Source of the DNA: an uncultured Paracoccaceae bacterium
Lineage (GTDB): Bacteria > Pseudomonadota > Alphaproteobacteria > Rhodobacterales > Rhodobacteraceae
Reading direction: 5' to 3'
Assembly: GCA_947498415.1 (NCBI GenBank)
Contig: CANMKB010000002.1
Coordinates: forward strand, 310,001 to 374,000
Length of the DNA: 64,000 bases
The notes under the pieces are model-generated. The model was not told the origin of the DNA and did no database searches. It saw nothing but the letters and a program-made list of their open reading frames with translations. The translations under genes were made by a program, and so were the position numbers. Shown piece by piece: positions 8,746 to 17,432 of this stretch. Position 1 is the stretch's first letter; the number at the start of each line of letters is the position of its first letter.

Positions 8746-10245
8746 ATGCAAGAGCTAACCCACTATATCAACGGCGAGCACGTCAAAGGCACGTCTGGTC
8801 GTTTTGCAGATGTTTTCAACCCAGCCACTGGCGAAGTTCAGGCCAAGGTGCCTTTGGCCAGCAAAGCTGAACTGGACAAGGCTGTTGAAATCGCAGCCGA
8901 GGCACAGGTGGCTTGGGCCAAAGTGAACCCACAGCGTCGTGCACGTGTGATGATGGCCTTTGTTGGTCTGCTGAATCGCGACATGGACAAATTGGCAGAC
9001 GCCCTCTCCCGCGAGCACGGCAAAACCTTCCCAGACGCTAAAGGCGACGTTCAGCGTGGTCTTGAAGTTGTAGAATACTGCATCGGCGCCCCTGAAATGC
9101 TGAAAGGTGATTTCACCGATAGCGCCGGCCCTGGCATCGACATGTATTCCATGCGTCAAGCTTTGGGTGTGACAGCGGGCATCACGCCGTTCAACTTCCC
9201 TGCGATGATCCCAATGTGGATGTTTGCCCCTGCAATCGCTTGCGGCAACGCGTTCATCCTGAAGCCATCCGAGCGTGACCCATCCGTGCCTTTGATGCTG
9301 GCCGAGCTGATGGAAGAAGCTGGCTTGCCAAAGGGCATTCTACAAGTTGTGAACGGCGACAAAGAAGCTGTGGATGCGATCTTGTATAACGACACCATCC
9401 AATCTGTTGGCTTTGTCGGCTCTACCCCAATTGCGGAATACATCTACGGCACCGGTTGTGCCCAAGGTAAACGTGTTCAGTGCTTTGGTGGCGCGAAAAA
9501 CCACATGATCATCATGCCAGACGCAGACCTTGATTTGGCAGCTGACGCGCTGATCGGCGCAGGTTACGGCGCAGCCGGCGAACGCTGCATGGCGATTTCT
9601 GTTGCGGTTCCAGTGGGCAAAGAAACAGCAGATCGTCTGATCGAAAAGCTGATCCCACGTGTCGAAACACTGAAAGTTGGCCCATACACCTCTGGTGACG
9701 ATGTGGACTACGGCCCCGTTGTGACAGCTGCGGCAAAAGCCAACATCGAACGCCTGGTGCAAACCGGTGTGGATCAGGGTGCTGACCTGGTTGTGGATGG
9801 CCGTAACTTTAGCCTGCAAGGCTATGAAGAAGGTTTCTTTGTAGGCCCAAGCCTGTTTGACAACGTCACAACCGACATGGACATCTACAAGCAAGAGATC
9901 TTTGGTCCGGTTCTGTCGACTGTTCGTGCAGAAACCTACGAAGAAGCCATTGGCTATGCCATGGACCACGAGTACGGCAACGGTACTGCGATCTATACCC
10001 GCGATGGCGACACCGCGCGTGACTTTGCAAACCGTATCAACATCGGCATGATCGGTATCAACGTTCCAATCCCTGTACCTTTGGCCTATCACACCTTTGG
10101 TGGCTGGAAAAAATCTGCCTTTGGTGACCTGAACCAACACGGTCCAGATGCGTTTAAATTCTACACACGCACAAAGACCATCACATCTCGTTGGCCGTCA
10201 GGCATCAAAGAAGGTGGCGAATTTAACTTCAAAGCGATGGATTAA
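8746..10245 (+). CDS. mmsA: CoA-acylating methylmalonate-semialdehyde dehydrogenase
   Basis: A 499-residue aldehyde dehydrogenase converting methylmalonate semialdehyde to propionyl-CoA with NAD+ and CoA, the last step of valine breakdown; it also accepts malonate semialdehyde. The N-terminus MQELTHYINGEHVKGTSGR and GFVGSTPIAEYIY are MmsA-like. The catalytic cysteine is C281 in GAAGERCMAISVAV. The GERC context, not GQxC, separates MmsA from ordinary aldehyde dehydrogenases. Shine-Dalgarno GGAGG precedes the ATG. It is monocistronic, with a terminator at 10301-10330, and divergent from its probable LysR regulator. Confidence 0.96.
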   Translation: MQELTHYINGEHVKGTSGRFADVFNPATGEVQAKVPLASKAELDKAVEIAAEAQVAWAKVNPQRRARVMMAFVGLLNRDMDKLADALSREHGKTFPDAKGDVQRGLEVVEYCIGAPEMLKGDFTDSAGPGIDMYSMRQALGVTAGITPFNFPAMIPMWMFAPAIACGNAFILKPSERDPSVPLMLAELMEEAGLPKGILQVVNGDKEAVDAILYNDTIQSVGFVGSTPIAEYIYGTGCAQGKRVQCFGGAKNHMIIMPDADLDLAADALIGAGYGAAGERCMAISVAVPVGKETADRLIEKLIPRVETLKVGPYTSGDDVDYGPVVTAAAKANIERLVQTGVDQGADLVVDGRNFSLQGYEEGFFVGPSLFDNVTTDMDIYKQEIFGPVLSTVRAETYEEAIGYAMDHEYGNGTAIYTRDGDTARDFANRINIGMIGINVPIPVPLAYHTFGGWKKSAFGDLNQHGPDAFKFYTRTKTITSRWPSGIKEGGEFNFKAMD

Positions 10246-10300
10246 TTCTTCCCATTTCATCGCCTTTATCGCGATTAAATGTAGAGCCAAACCGAATTGT

Positions 10301-10330
10301 GGCGCACTGATTTTCAGTGCGCCATTTTTT
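10301..10330 (+). terminator. Rho-independent terminator of mmsA
   Basis: A perfect 10-bp stem GGCGCACTGA / TCAGTGCGCC with a 3-base loop is followed by ATTTTTT. Confidence 0.9.
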
Positions 10331-10399
10331 GTCATGACAATAACCAGACAATGACACAATCTAAGGTTGATTTCACCTTTGAATCGTTGCATCAACTTA

Positions 10400-10425
10400 T
10401 TGGTAATATACACAAATTATACCAA
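10400..10425. promoter_or_regulatory. AT-rich inverted repeat before the STAS-like gene
   Basis: TTGGTA (10400-10405) and TACCAA (10420-10425) flank an AT-rich core, 53 bases before the start codon of the next gene. Possible operator; the regulator is unknown. Confidence 0.3.
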
Positions 10426-10477
10426 CAAAGATTAACAGGTTTTTTGTTTGCCACACGCGATATGGGTAAGGAATTAG

Positions 10478-10921
10478 ATGCCCACCATCACTTTTGCTCT
10501 TCCGGAAGACAACGCAGTCTATGCGCGATGCTCCGGCCACCTTGTTCCTAAGGATATTATCGACTGGAATGTCGACAATCGCGTGGCGAGCGATAATTCT
10601 GATCGTTTTCTGGTGATCGTCGATTTGTCAGATGTCACAGGCACAGACATGACGTTTCGTGACATCAATGCCATTCATGGCAAGCTGAATCGTCATTACT
10701 CAGCCAATGGGAATCGCCTGCATCTCGTGTTTTTTGCGCCAGATGATCTGGCTTTTGGAATGACACGCATTCTGGAAAGTCTGTCTGCCATGTCAGATTT
10801 CATCAAGGTTGAGATCTATCGCACATTGGATGCCATGAACGATAGCCTTGAAGGGCTTAGCAAAAGTTTCTCTGCGCTTAAGCAGAATTTTCAATCCTTC
10901 AATTCTGATATGTCCCTTTGA
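10478..10921 (+). CDS. STAS/SpoIIAA-like hypothetical protein
   Basis: A 147-residue cytosolic protein with no clear family. The pattern (ITFALPEDNAVYARCSGHL, then FLVIVDLSDVTGTDMTFRDI, then LHLVFFAPDDLAFGMTRILE) resembles the alternating strand/helix layout of STAS or SpoIIAA-like domains, and the C-terminus is a helical tail. The start has an AAGGA Shine-Dalgarno. It lies alone between the mmsA terminator and the YbdK-type gene, with a 92-base gap to the latter. The STAS resemblance is a judgement from secondary-structure pattern, not a motif match. Confidence 0.75.
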   Translation: MPTITFALPEDNAVYARCSGHLVPKDIIDWNVDNRVASDNSDRFLVIVDLSDVTGTDMTFRDINAIHGKLNRHYSANGNRLHLVFFAPDDLAFGMTRILESLSAMSDFIKVEIYRTLDAMNDSLEGLSKSFSALKQNFQSFNSDMSL

Positions 10922-11013
10922 TCCAATTGCAAATTTAGGACATCTGCTTGCTCTTCCCTCGTCATCTTGCCTAACCTGTAAAGAAAAACGCAAAATGCGT
11001 AGGGGAGGAAAAG

Positions 11014-12147
11014 ATGGGTTTAGACGCACCTGATTTCACAATTGGAATCGAAGAAGAGTATTTGCTGGTTGATAAAGATTCACTCGATCTTGTCCCGGCG
11101 CCAGCCGAACTGATGAGCTCTTGTCAATCTGAACTGCAAGATCAAGTCAGCCCGGAATTCCTGAATTGCCAAATCGAAGTCGGCACCAAAGTGTGCCAGA
11201 CCGTTGGCGACGCCCGAAATGATTTAAAACGCTTGCGCAGTTGCATCGCCCGCGTTGCGGCCGATCACAATTTGGCACCGATCGCGGCCTCTTGTCATCC
11301 GTTTAGCGATTGGCGTGCACAGCATCACACGGACAAAAGTCGATACAATCAACTTCAACAATCTTTGGGCGGGGTTGCCCGGCGCATGTTGATTTGCGGA
11401 ATGCACGTGCATGTTGGTATCGAAAACAAAGATCAACGCATCGATTTGATGAACCAACTACGGTATTTCTTGCCACATCTTTTGGCATTGTCGAGTTCCT
11501 CTCCCTATTGGCAAGGGGATGACACTGGTTTGGCCTGTTATCGGTTGACCGTTTTTGACAACTTGCCGCGCACCGGATTGCCTGCGGAAATGGACAGTTG
11601 GGGCCAATGGGAACGCTCTGTTGATGCGCTCAAAGAATTGGGAGTGATCGAGGATTCCTCGAAAATCTGGTGGGATTTGCGCCCATCGTCCAAGTTCCCA
11701 ACACTAGAAAGTCGGATCTGTGATGTCTCCCCACGTCTTGAAACCGCACTTACATTGGCAGCATTGACCCAAGCGCTGGCCCGTATGCTGTGGCGATTGC
11801 AGGTCAAAAACCAACGGTGGCGTGTCTATGATAGCTTTCTGATCAAAGAAAACCGCTGGCGGGCGCAACGCTATGGCACCACCGAAGGTTTGATCGATTT
11901 TGGACAGCGCACCATTGTGCCGTTCGAGGATTTGATGGAAGAATTGATCGAGCTTTTGGCGGAAGACACCGAGGCGCTGCAAAGCACCGCCGAAGTCGCC
12001 CATGCTGCTGAAATCGTTACAAAAGGGACCGCTTCTGAACGTCAACGCGCCGCCTATAGAGCGGCACTCGACAGTGGCAAATCCAAAGACGAAGCGCTTA
12101 AGGATGTCGTGCGTCATCTGATTGATGAGTTTCAAGCTGACCTATAG
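11014..12147 (+). CDS. YbdK-type carboxylate-amine ligase (GCS2 family)
   Basis: A 377-residue member of the glutamate-cysteine ligase 2 family, ATP-dependent ligases joining a carboxylate to an amine. The N-terminal [11 protein letters not shown] is the family signature, with [20 protein letters not shown] in the middle and a [19 protein letters not shown] motif; length matches YbdK proteins (about 370). The physiological substrate of this branch is mostly unknown, so a role in glutathione synthesis should not be assumed. The ATG follows a strong GGGGAGG. A hairpin at 12165-12194 ends the unit. Confidence 0.9.
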   Translation: MGLDAPDFTIGIEEEYLLVDKDSLDLVPAPAELMSSCQSELQDQVSPEFLNCQIEVGTKVCQTVGDARNDLKRLRSCIARVAADHNLAPIAASCHPFSDWRAQHHTDKSRYNQLQQSLGGVARRMLICGMHVHVGIENKDQRIDLMNQLRYFLPHLLALSSSSPYWQGDDTGLACYRLTVFDNLPRTGLPAEMDSWGQWERSVDALKELGVIEDSSKIWWDLRPSSKFPTLESRICDVSPRLETALTLAALTQALARMLWRLQVKNQRWRVYDSFLIKENRWRAQRYGTTEGLIDFGQRTIVPFEDLMEELIELLAEDTEALQSTAEVAHAAEIVTKGTASERQRAAYRAALDSGKSKDEALKDVVRHLIDEFQADL

Positions 12148-12164
12148 GGGCAAAACTCGTTGAA

Positions 12165-12194
12165 ACGCCACGTCACAACAGAGAGACGTGGCGT
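12165..12194 (+). terminator. Hairpin after the YbdK-type gene
   Basis: A perfect 10-bp stem ACGCCACGTC / GACGTGGCGT lies 18 bases after the stop, followed by only a short T run, so termination may be partial. Confidence 0.55.
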
Positions 12195-12212
12195 ATTTGC
12201 AAAGAATATTCC

Positions 12213-12241
12213 CTGACAGACAGGCCCGTAGAAACTATAAT
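12213..12241 (+). promoter_or_regulatory. Sigma-70 promoter of the valine-catabolic operon
   Basis: A near-consensus -35 hexamer CTGACA (12213-12218), 17-base spacer, and a perfect -10 TATAAT (12236-12241), 60 bases before the acyl-CoA dehydrogenase ATG. The operator at 12239-12258 overlaps the -10 and start-site region. Confidence 0.65.
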
Positions 12242-12258
12242 TGAACAAACATTCAATT
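12239..12258. promoter_or_regulatory. Palindromic operator overlapping the valine-operon promoter
   Basis: Arms AATTGAA and TTCAATT (7 bp, perfect) are separated by 6 bases and overlap the -10 box, a typical place for a repressor. Size and symmetry suit a TetR-type dimer; the regulator is not in this window unless it is the nearby XRE protein. Confidence 0.55.
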
Positions 12259-12300
12259 CATGTCGCGTTAAGATCGCGACGAGATGCACGGAGACGCCTC

Positions 12301-13440
12301 ATGGATTTTGCATTGACCGAAGAACAGGGCCTAATCTTTGACATGGCCAAAAGTTTTGGTGCGGAACACATCGCGCCATTCGCCCAGGAATGGGAACGCC
12401 AGGGCACGATCCCAAAAGACCTATGGCCGAAACTGGCTGAATTGGGTTTTGGTGGCCTGTATGTTTCTGAAGAATATGGCGGCTCTGGCCTGTCTCGTAC
12501 TGACGCGACATTGGTCTTCGAAGCACTGGCGATGGCCTGCCCAGCGGTTGGTTCGTTCCTGTCCATCCACAACATGTGCGGTGGTATGATCGACAAATTC
12601 GGCTCTAAAGAGCTGAAAGAAAAATACCTCCCAGCCCTGTGCAGCATGGAAAAAGTCTTTTCCTACTGCCTGACAGAACCGGGCTCTGGCTCTGACGCAG
12701 CTGCGCTAAAAACCCGCGCAGAGCGCACGAACGACGGCTACCAACTGACTGGTACCAAAGCATTTATCTCCGGCGGCTCTTATTCTGATGCCTATATCGT
12801 GATGTGCCGCACAGGCGAAGCTGGACCAAAAGGCATTTCCGCGGTTGTCATCGACGATGGCTCGGAAGGTCTGAGCTTTGGCGCGCTAGAGCACAAGATG
12901 GGTTGGAAAGCCCAGCCAACCACTCAGGTGCAAATGGATGACTGTGCTGTGCCCGCAGAAAACCTGTTGGGCGAAGAAGGCAAAGGCTTTTCTTACGCAA
13001 TGGCAGGGCTTGACGGTGGCCGCCTGAATATCTCTGCGGGTGCTTTGGGTGGCGCGCAACAAGCGTTGGATCAAACGGTTCAATACATGTCTGAGCGCAA
13101 AGCCTTTGGCAAAAGCATCGACCAATTCCAAGCGCTGCAATTCCGTTTGGCAGAGTATGAAACCAAGCTACAAGCGGCGCGTGTTTTCCTTCGTCAAGCA
13201 GCATGGAAGCTGGACAACAAAGAACATGACGCCACCAAGTTCTGCGCGATGGCCAAATTGATGGTCACAGATGTTGCGTTTGACGTGGCCAATGGCTGTC
13301 TGCAGTTGCATGGCGGATATGGCTATCTGTCTGACTATGGTATTGAAAAGCTGGTGCGTGACTTGCGCGTTCACCAGATTCTGGAAGGCACAAACGAAGT
13401 GATGCGCCTGATTGTATCTCGTCAGTTGATCAACGCCTAA
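12301..13440 (+). CDS. Acyl-CoA dehydrogenase, probably isobutyryl-CoA
   Basis: A 379-residue FAD-dependent acyl-CoA dehydrogenase. Typical motifs are CLTEPGSGSDAAALKTRAER, the flavin-site FISGGSYSDAYIV, and a C-terminal LQLHGGYGYLSDYGIEKLVR. The catalytic glutamate is E362 in LEGTNEVMRL. The neighbouring hydrolase and mmsB point to isobutyryl-CoA, giving methacrylyl-CoA in valine breakdown; exact substrate is inferred. The frame is open back to 12241, but the ATG at 12301 has GGAG seven bases upstream and gives the standard N-terminus MDFALTEEQ. First gene of a three-gene operon. Confidence 0.93.
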   Translation: MDFALTEEQGLIFDMAKSFGAEHIAPFAQEWERQGTIPKDLWPKLAELGFGGLYVSEEYGGSGLSRTDATLVFEALAMACPAVGSFLSIHNMCGGMIDKFGSKELKEKYLPALCSMEKVFSYCLTEPGSGSDAAALKTRAERTNDGYQLTGTKAFISGGSYSDAYIVMCRTGEAGPKGISAVVIDDGSEGLSFGALEHKMGWKAQPTTQVQMDDCAVPAENLLGEEGKGFSYAMAGLDGGRLNISAGALGGAQQALDQTVQYMSERKAFGKSIDQFQALQFRLAEYETKLQAARVFLRQAAWKLDNKEHDATKFCAMAKLMVTDVAFDVANGCLQLHGGYGYLSDYGIEKLVRDLRVHQILEGTNEVMRLIVSRQLINA

Positions 13441-13460
13441 AAGACCAAGGGGCTTGCCGC

Positions 13461-14507
13461 ATGAGCGACATTCAAATTCGTAAGGTCGGTCAGACCGGTC
13501 GTATTACACTTTCACGCCCTAAAGCCTTAAATGCGCTCAGCTGGGACATGTGCCGCGAGATCGAAGCAGCGCTTGATCTTTGGGCGGATGACAACGACGT
13601 CAAAATGCTGGTCATCGATGCAGAAGGCGACAAAGCCTTTTGTGCCGGTGGCGACATTGCTGATCTTTATGATCGCGGGCGCGCCGGTGATTTTGAATAT
13701 GGGCAACGGTTCTGGGCGGATGAATACCGCATGAACGCCAAAATGTTCGAATTCCCAAAACCTGTGGCAGCCTTTTTGCAAGGGTTCACGATGGGTGGCG
13801 GCGTGGGTGTGGCGTGCCACGGCTCGCATCGTGTCGTCGGCGAAAGCAGCCAGATCGCGATGCCCGAAGTCGGCATTGGCCTTGTGCCAGATGTCGGCGG
13901 ATCTTTGATCTTGGCGCGGGCACCAGGTCGATTGGGTGAATATCTTGGCCTAACCGCATCTCGTTTGTCAGCGGGTGACGCCATTGCCGCAGGTTTTGCG
14001 GATTACTTTATTCCCGAAGCAGACTGGGCTGATCTGATCCAAAAGCTCGAAGAGACCGGCGATCATTCTTTGATTGATACAGCGGCCTACCCTGCGCCAG
14101 TTGGCGCGATCGCAGCACAGCAAGCTGAAATCGACACAGCCTTTGGCGGTGAGCGTTTGCAAGATATTGTAAACACGCTGCGCAATACGGATAGCGAATT
14201 TGCCACCAAGACGCTGAAAACCCTTTCGCGAAATTCTCCGTTGGCGATGGCCTGCGCGTTAGAGCTAATCCGACGAAATCGCCTCAGCGACAACATCCGG
14301 TCTACGCTTGAGCAGGAATACCGCTTTACGTCTCGGGCGACAGAGCATGGTGAATTCCTCGAAGGTATTCGGGCCGCAATCATCGACAAAGACCGCAAGC
14401 CGCAGTGGCAGCACAGCCTGGAACAACTACCAACCGTAGAGGTGGCACAGATGCTGTTGCCATTGGGAGAAAGCAAACTTCGGTTTGAAGAGGGAGAAGA
14501 CGCATGA
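13461..14507 (+). CDS. 3-hydroxyisobutyryl-CoA hydrolase (enoyl-CoA hydratase/isomerase family)
   Basis: A 348-residue crotonase-fold protein. Plain enoyl-CoA hydratases are about 260 residues; this length plus FTMGGGVGVACHGSHRVV and MPEVGIGLVPDVGGS matches the 3-hydroxyisobutyryl-CoA hydrolase branch, which frees 3-hydroxyisobutyrate from CoA. The oxyanion-hole region is FCAGGDIADLYDRG. It sits between the acyl-CoA dehydrogenase (20-base gap) and mmsB (4-base ATGA overlap), exactly where the pathway needs it. A separate methacrylyl-CoA hydratase is not in the cluster and must be supplied elsewhere. Confidence 0.92.
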   Translation: MSDIQIRKVGQTGRITLSRPKALNALSWDMCREIEAALDLWADDNDVKMLVIDAEGDKAFCAGGDIADLYDRGRAGDFEYGQRFWADEYRMNAKMFEFPKPVAAFLQGFTMGGGVGVACHGSHRVVGESSQIAMPEVGIGLVPDVGGSLILARAPGRLGEYLGLTASRLSAGDAIAAGFADYFIPEADWADLIQKLEETGDHSLIDTAAYPAPVGAIAAQQAEIDTAFGGERLQDIVNTLRNTDSEFATKTLKTLSRNSPLAMACALELIRRNRLSDNIRSTLEQEYRFTSRATEHGEFLEGIRAAIIDKDRKPQWQHSLEQLPTVEVAQMLLPLGESKLRFEEGEDA

Positions 14508-15376
14508 ACATTGGTTTTATCGGTCTAGGCAACATGGGCGGCCCAATGGCGGCTAACCTCGCCAAGGCAGGCCATGTGGTGACCGGATTTGACATGGCTG
14601 ACGTCTCGATTGAGGGCGTCAAGATGGCCGAAACCGCGGCTGAGGTTGCAAAAGGCGCAGATGTGGTCATCACAATGCTGCCCAACGGAAACATTCTGCG
14701 GGCCGTTGCAGGTGACATCATTCCGGCCATGTCGCAAGGCGCGGCGTTGGTGGATTGCTCGACTGTTGATGTCGACAGCGCACGTGCGGTGGCACAACAA
14801 GCTTCGGATGCAAACCTATTGTCGGTTGATGCGCCAGTATCTGGTGGCATCGGTGGCGCCGCAGGCGGCACATTGACCTTTATGGCAGGCGGAAGCCCGG
14901 CGGCCTTTGCCAAAGCCGAGCCCCTGTTTGATATCATGGGTCAAAAGGCTGTCCATTGCGGCGACGCAGGTGCAGGCCAAGCGGCAAAAATCTGCAACAA
15001 CATGGTGTTGGGTGTAACAATGATCGCAACCTGCGAAGCATTTGCTTTGGCAGATAAACTCGGTCTGGATCGCCAAAAGATGTTTGACGTGGTGTCCACC
15101 TCTTCTGGCTATAGCTGGTCGATGAATGCTTATTGCCCTGCCCCAGGTGTTGGCCCACAAAGCCCAGCCGACAATGATTACCAGCCCGGTTTTGCCGCTG
15201 ATCTGATGCTGAAAGATTTGCGTCTGTCACAGCAAGCCGCCGAAAGTGCAGATGCAGACACGCCAATGGGTGAGCTTGCCCAAGCGTTGTATACGCAATT
15301 CGTTGAATCAGAAGACGGCCAAGGCAAAGATTTCTCTGCCATGCTGCCCCGCTTTGAAAAGCGCGGCCGGTCTTAA
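14504..15376 (+). CDS. mmsB: 3-hydroxyisobutyrate dehydrogenase
   Basis: A 290-residue NAD-dependent beta-hydroxyacid dehydrogenase oxidising 3-hydroxyisobutyrate to methylmalonate semialdehyde, the substrate of MmsA. The N-terminal MNIGFIGLGNMGGPMAANLA is the dinucleotide fold and family signature. DAPVSGGIGGAAGGTLTFMA is the substrate loop, and GQAAKICNNMVLG carries the catalytic lysine. Length is typical. The ATG overlaps the hydrolase stop, so expression is coupled. It is convergent with the XRE regulator, only a base apart. Confidence 0.96.
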   Translation: MNIGFIGLGNMGGPMAANLAKAGHVVTGFDMADVSIEGVKMAETAAEVAKGADVVITMLPNGNILRAVAGDIIPAMSQGAALVDCSTVDVDSARAVAQQASDANLLSVDAPVSGGIGGAAGGTLTFMAGGSPAAFAKAEPLFDIMGQKAVHCGDAGAGQAAKICNNMVLGVTMIATCEAFALADKLGLDRQKMFDVVSTSSGYSWSMNAYCPAPGVGPQSPADNDYQPGFAADLMLKDLRLSQQAAESADADTPMGELAQALYTQFVESEDGQGKDFSAMLPRFEKRGRS

Positions 15377-15377
15377 A

Positions 15378-16154
15378 CTACATCGCGGCAAGCGCCCTGA
15401 GCGCTTGCCCGGTTTCCGCATCCGCCGGGAACATCAATTCGACCTTGAGCTCTGAAAACACATCATCATTGGCCCCGCTGAAATGGGACATGGTTGAAAA
15501 CAGAGCCATCTCTGCCTCTCCAAATCGATAGCGTGTGGCCAGCACCACCCCTGAATCCTCGGCGATGCTGTGGGTGACTTCCTGTTCGTTCACGCGCGCT
15601 TCAAATTCTGCCAGCGCAGTTTCTAAGACGGTGTCATTGCCCAGCTCCATCAACTCGGTCCGCAACCGCGCACAAAGAAATCTTTCGACTTCGGGCAGAT
15701 TCACGATCGAACCACGCAGCGGCGCATTGTCCAGAAAAGCCTCAAGAAGGCTTGTGCCCTTTGTGAGCCCCACCGGTGCCAAAAGCATCTGTGCCGGTGC
15801 ATTGGCGGCCACCAAATTCCAATGACGATCCAGCGCAATGGCCGGGTATGGCGCATGGTTTTGCAACATCCAACTCATGGCTTGATGCAGCGGCACGAGC
15901 TCTTCTTCGGACAGCACCCGTCGCGTGGGGGCTGGGGCCAATCCTGCGGCCATCAGCATACGGTTTCGCGCCGCGGGCGGCATGTTCAACACCTCTGACA
16001 ACCGCAGCAACATGCCCCGTGTCGGCTGAGATCGCCCTGTTTCCAGAAAACTGATGTGACGGGCAGAGACGCCTGCCAACATGCTAAGATCCATCTGGCT
16101 CACGCGCCGGATCTGCCGCCATTCTTTTAAGACACGTCCCAAATTATCCTGCAT
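15378..16154 (-). CDS. XRE-family regulator with MmyB-like ligand domain
   Basis: A 258-residue transcription factor. An N-terminal helix-turn-helix (about residues 8-62; LKEWRQIRRVSQMDLSMLAG then ARHISFLETGRSQPTRGML) is followed by the MmyB-like C-terminal domain (LVPLHQAMSWMLQNHAPYPA, then ALDRHWNLVAANAPAQMLL), a PAS-like ligand-binding fold often linked to fatty-acid or redox genes. The ATG at 16152-16154 has AAGGAGAA upstream and is preferred over the longer frame to 16202. It is divergent from a small membrane protein, with a palindrome at 16204-16216 between them. Confidence 0.9.
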   Translation of the reverse strand: MQDNLGRVLKEWRQIRRVSQMDLSMLAGVSARHISFLETGRSQPTRGMLLRLSEVLNMPPAARNRMLMAAGLAPAPTRRVLSEEELVPLHQAMSWMLQNHAPYPAIALDRHWNLVAANAPAQMLLAPVGLTKGTSLLEAFLDNAPLRGSIVNLPEVERFLCARLRTELMELGNDTVLETALAEFEARVNEQEVTHSIAEDSGVVLATRYRFGEAEMALFSTMSHFSGANDDVFSELKVELMFPADAETGQALRALAAM

Positions 16155-16203
16155 CAGAGTTCTCCTTTGCATCAGCTTATCGGCAACACAGCCCCAATAC
16201 ACC

Positions 16204-16216
16204 TACCTGCAAGGTA
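16204..16216. promoter_or_regulatory. Probable XRE operator
   Basis: A perfect dyad TACCT-GCA-AGGTA in the 121-base gap between the divergent XRE gene and the membrane-protein gene. Auto- and cross-regulation by the XRE protein is the simplest reading. Confidence 0.5.
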
Positions 16217-16275
16217 ATTGTTTTGGCACTGCCGCTTGCGTGATCACCTGCACAGTTCATTATTAGGAGAACATT

Positions 16276-16719
16276 ATGAGCTTGAAAACCAGTATCCGAA
16301 TGTTGCAATTCGCCTGTATCGGCACCGTTATATTTGGCCTTGTATTATTGCTTGGGCTGTTGCCAGCACAAAGCGGATTTAACAATTTCTATGCTGATAT
16401 TGCCCACATGCCGCTTGATCAAAAACAATCCGTCCAAAGTGAAACAGAACGTCTGATGTTGGCGATTTTCGCCGGGCTGATGCTTGGATTCGCTGGGTTT
16501 GTTTGGCAAATCACCAAACACGTTTATGCCAACGATCCCGCCCTTGGCGCACGCTTGATCATCCCCGGTGTCCTCATGTGGTATGTGACGGATAGCGCAG
16601 GATCATTTATCGCGGGCGCTTGGTTTAATGTGGTTATGAACAGCTTTTTTCTAGCGCTGTTTCTTGTACCCATCCTGATGTACCGCAGCGCAGGAACGGC
16701 CAAGGCCATCACAAGTTAA
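16276..16719 (+). CDS. Small inner-membrane protein divergent from the XRE regulator
   Basis: A 147-residue protein with about four hydrophobic helices: TVIFGLVLLLGLLPA, LMLAIFAGLMLGFAGFVW, ARLIIPGVLMWYVTDSAGSF and NSFFLALFLVPILMY. No catalytic motif is visible and I do not recognise the family. It starts with a good AGGAG site. Being divergent from an MmyB-type XRE regulator with a shared operator, it is probably that regulator's target, as is common for these pairs. The substrate or function is unknown. Confidence 0.82.
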   Translation: MSLKTSIRMLQFACIGTVIFGLVLLLGLLPAQSGFNNFYADIAHMPLDQKQSVQSETERLMLAIFAGLMLGFAGFVWQITKHVYANDPALGARLIIPGVLMWYVTDSAGSFIAGAWFNVVMNSFFLALFLVPILMYRSAGTAKAITS

Positions 16720-16787
16720 CGCCAGTCCCCTGATCGTTTTAGAAAGGGCGATGGCTCGGTCATTGGGGCACGTATTGGCAAGGCGTT

Positions 16788-16902
16788 TTAAACGTACCAC
16801 ATGTCACTTGGCGTGACCTCAATGATCCGCTTTGCCTCTTCGAACTGCGCAATGCGATCGGATGTCCAATCGATCTTGCACACGAGCGTTTCGAGGCGGA
16901 AC
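16788..16902 (-). pseudogene. Possible C-terminal gene remnant
   Basis: A short minus-strand frame without a start codon reads FRLETLVCKIDWTSDRIA, then QFEEAKRIIEVTPSDMWYV and a stop at 16788-16790. The composition looks like real protein rather than random translation, but no start or upstream body remains. It could be the relic of a deleted gene. Low confidence; the rest of the 207-base gap 16720-16926 shows nothing. Confidence 0.25.
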
Positions 16903-16926
16903 CTGAGTTTTGGGGAAGAGGTTTTT

Positions 16927-17370
16927 CTAGTTAAGGCTCTTAAGAACCTGACACATTTCAACGCCTTTCATATCCAAATGATATGTGATGCCCATCGTGT
17001 TGCCGCCAACTACAGTCTCTATGAAGGTGACTCGCACCCCCACCATGGGCGCGTCAAAATTAGTCAATTCACTTAAATTTTGTCTGAGAGATGGCTCAGC
17101 TTGAATCGCCTTGTAGGAATTCTGGGCGTGGACATGACACAGGGATTTGGCGTCGATCAGTTGTGGCCGCTGAGAACCCGCTTGCAAGGAGACTTTCAGC
17201 TCAAGAACATTCCCGGCCTCTGCGCCTCCCTTTCTGTGGGCCGCTGTGAAGACCCCAAGTGTCAACTCTCCTCGCCCACCAGATTTCAGAAACACTTGTT
17301 CAGCATAAGATGCATTTGCCCAATGTCCGAATACGATCAAAACTACAAAAAGGTGATAATTCTTTTTCAA
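16927..17370 (-). CDS. Exported hypothetical protein
   Basis: A 147-residue protein beginning with a signal peptide (MKKNYHLFVVLIVFGHW, predicted cleavage after NASYA), so probably periplasmic. The mature part is beta-rich with no known motif, and carries two cysteines (in DAKSLCHVHAQ and VEMCQVLKSL) that could form a disulfide. It lies after uvrA in the same orientation, beyond the terminator at 17389-17412. I do not recognise a family; it may be strain-specific. Confidence 0.6.
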   Translation of the reverse strand: MKKNYHLFVVLIVFGHWANASYAEQVFLKSGGRGELTLGVFTAAHRKGGAEAGNVLELKVSLQAGSQRPQLIDAKSLCHVHAQNSYKAIQAEPSLRQNLSELTNFDAPMVGVRVTFIETVVGGNTMGITYHLDMKGVEMCQVLKSLN

Positions 17371-17388
17371 ATCAATTCTCTAAATACA

Positions 17389-17412
17389 AACAGGCCAGAA
17401 GGCCTGCTTTGT
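17389..17412 (-). terminator. Terminator of uvrA
   Basis: On the minus strand CAGGCC-TTCT-GGCCTG is followed by TTTGTATTT, about 25 bases after the uvrA stop. Confidence 0.75.
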
Positions 17413-17432
17413 GTTTTAATCAAATGGGTCCG

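Noticed and set aside
9340..10140. 266-codon minus-strand frame opposite mmsA
   Set aside because: Shadow of the strongly codon-biased mmsA gene, rich in His, Cys and Trp, without motifs.
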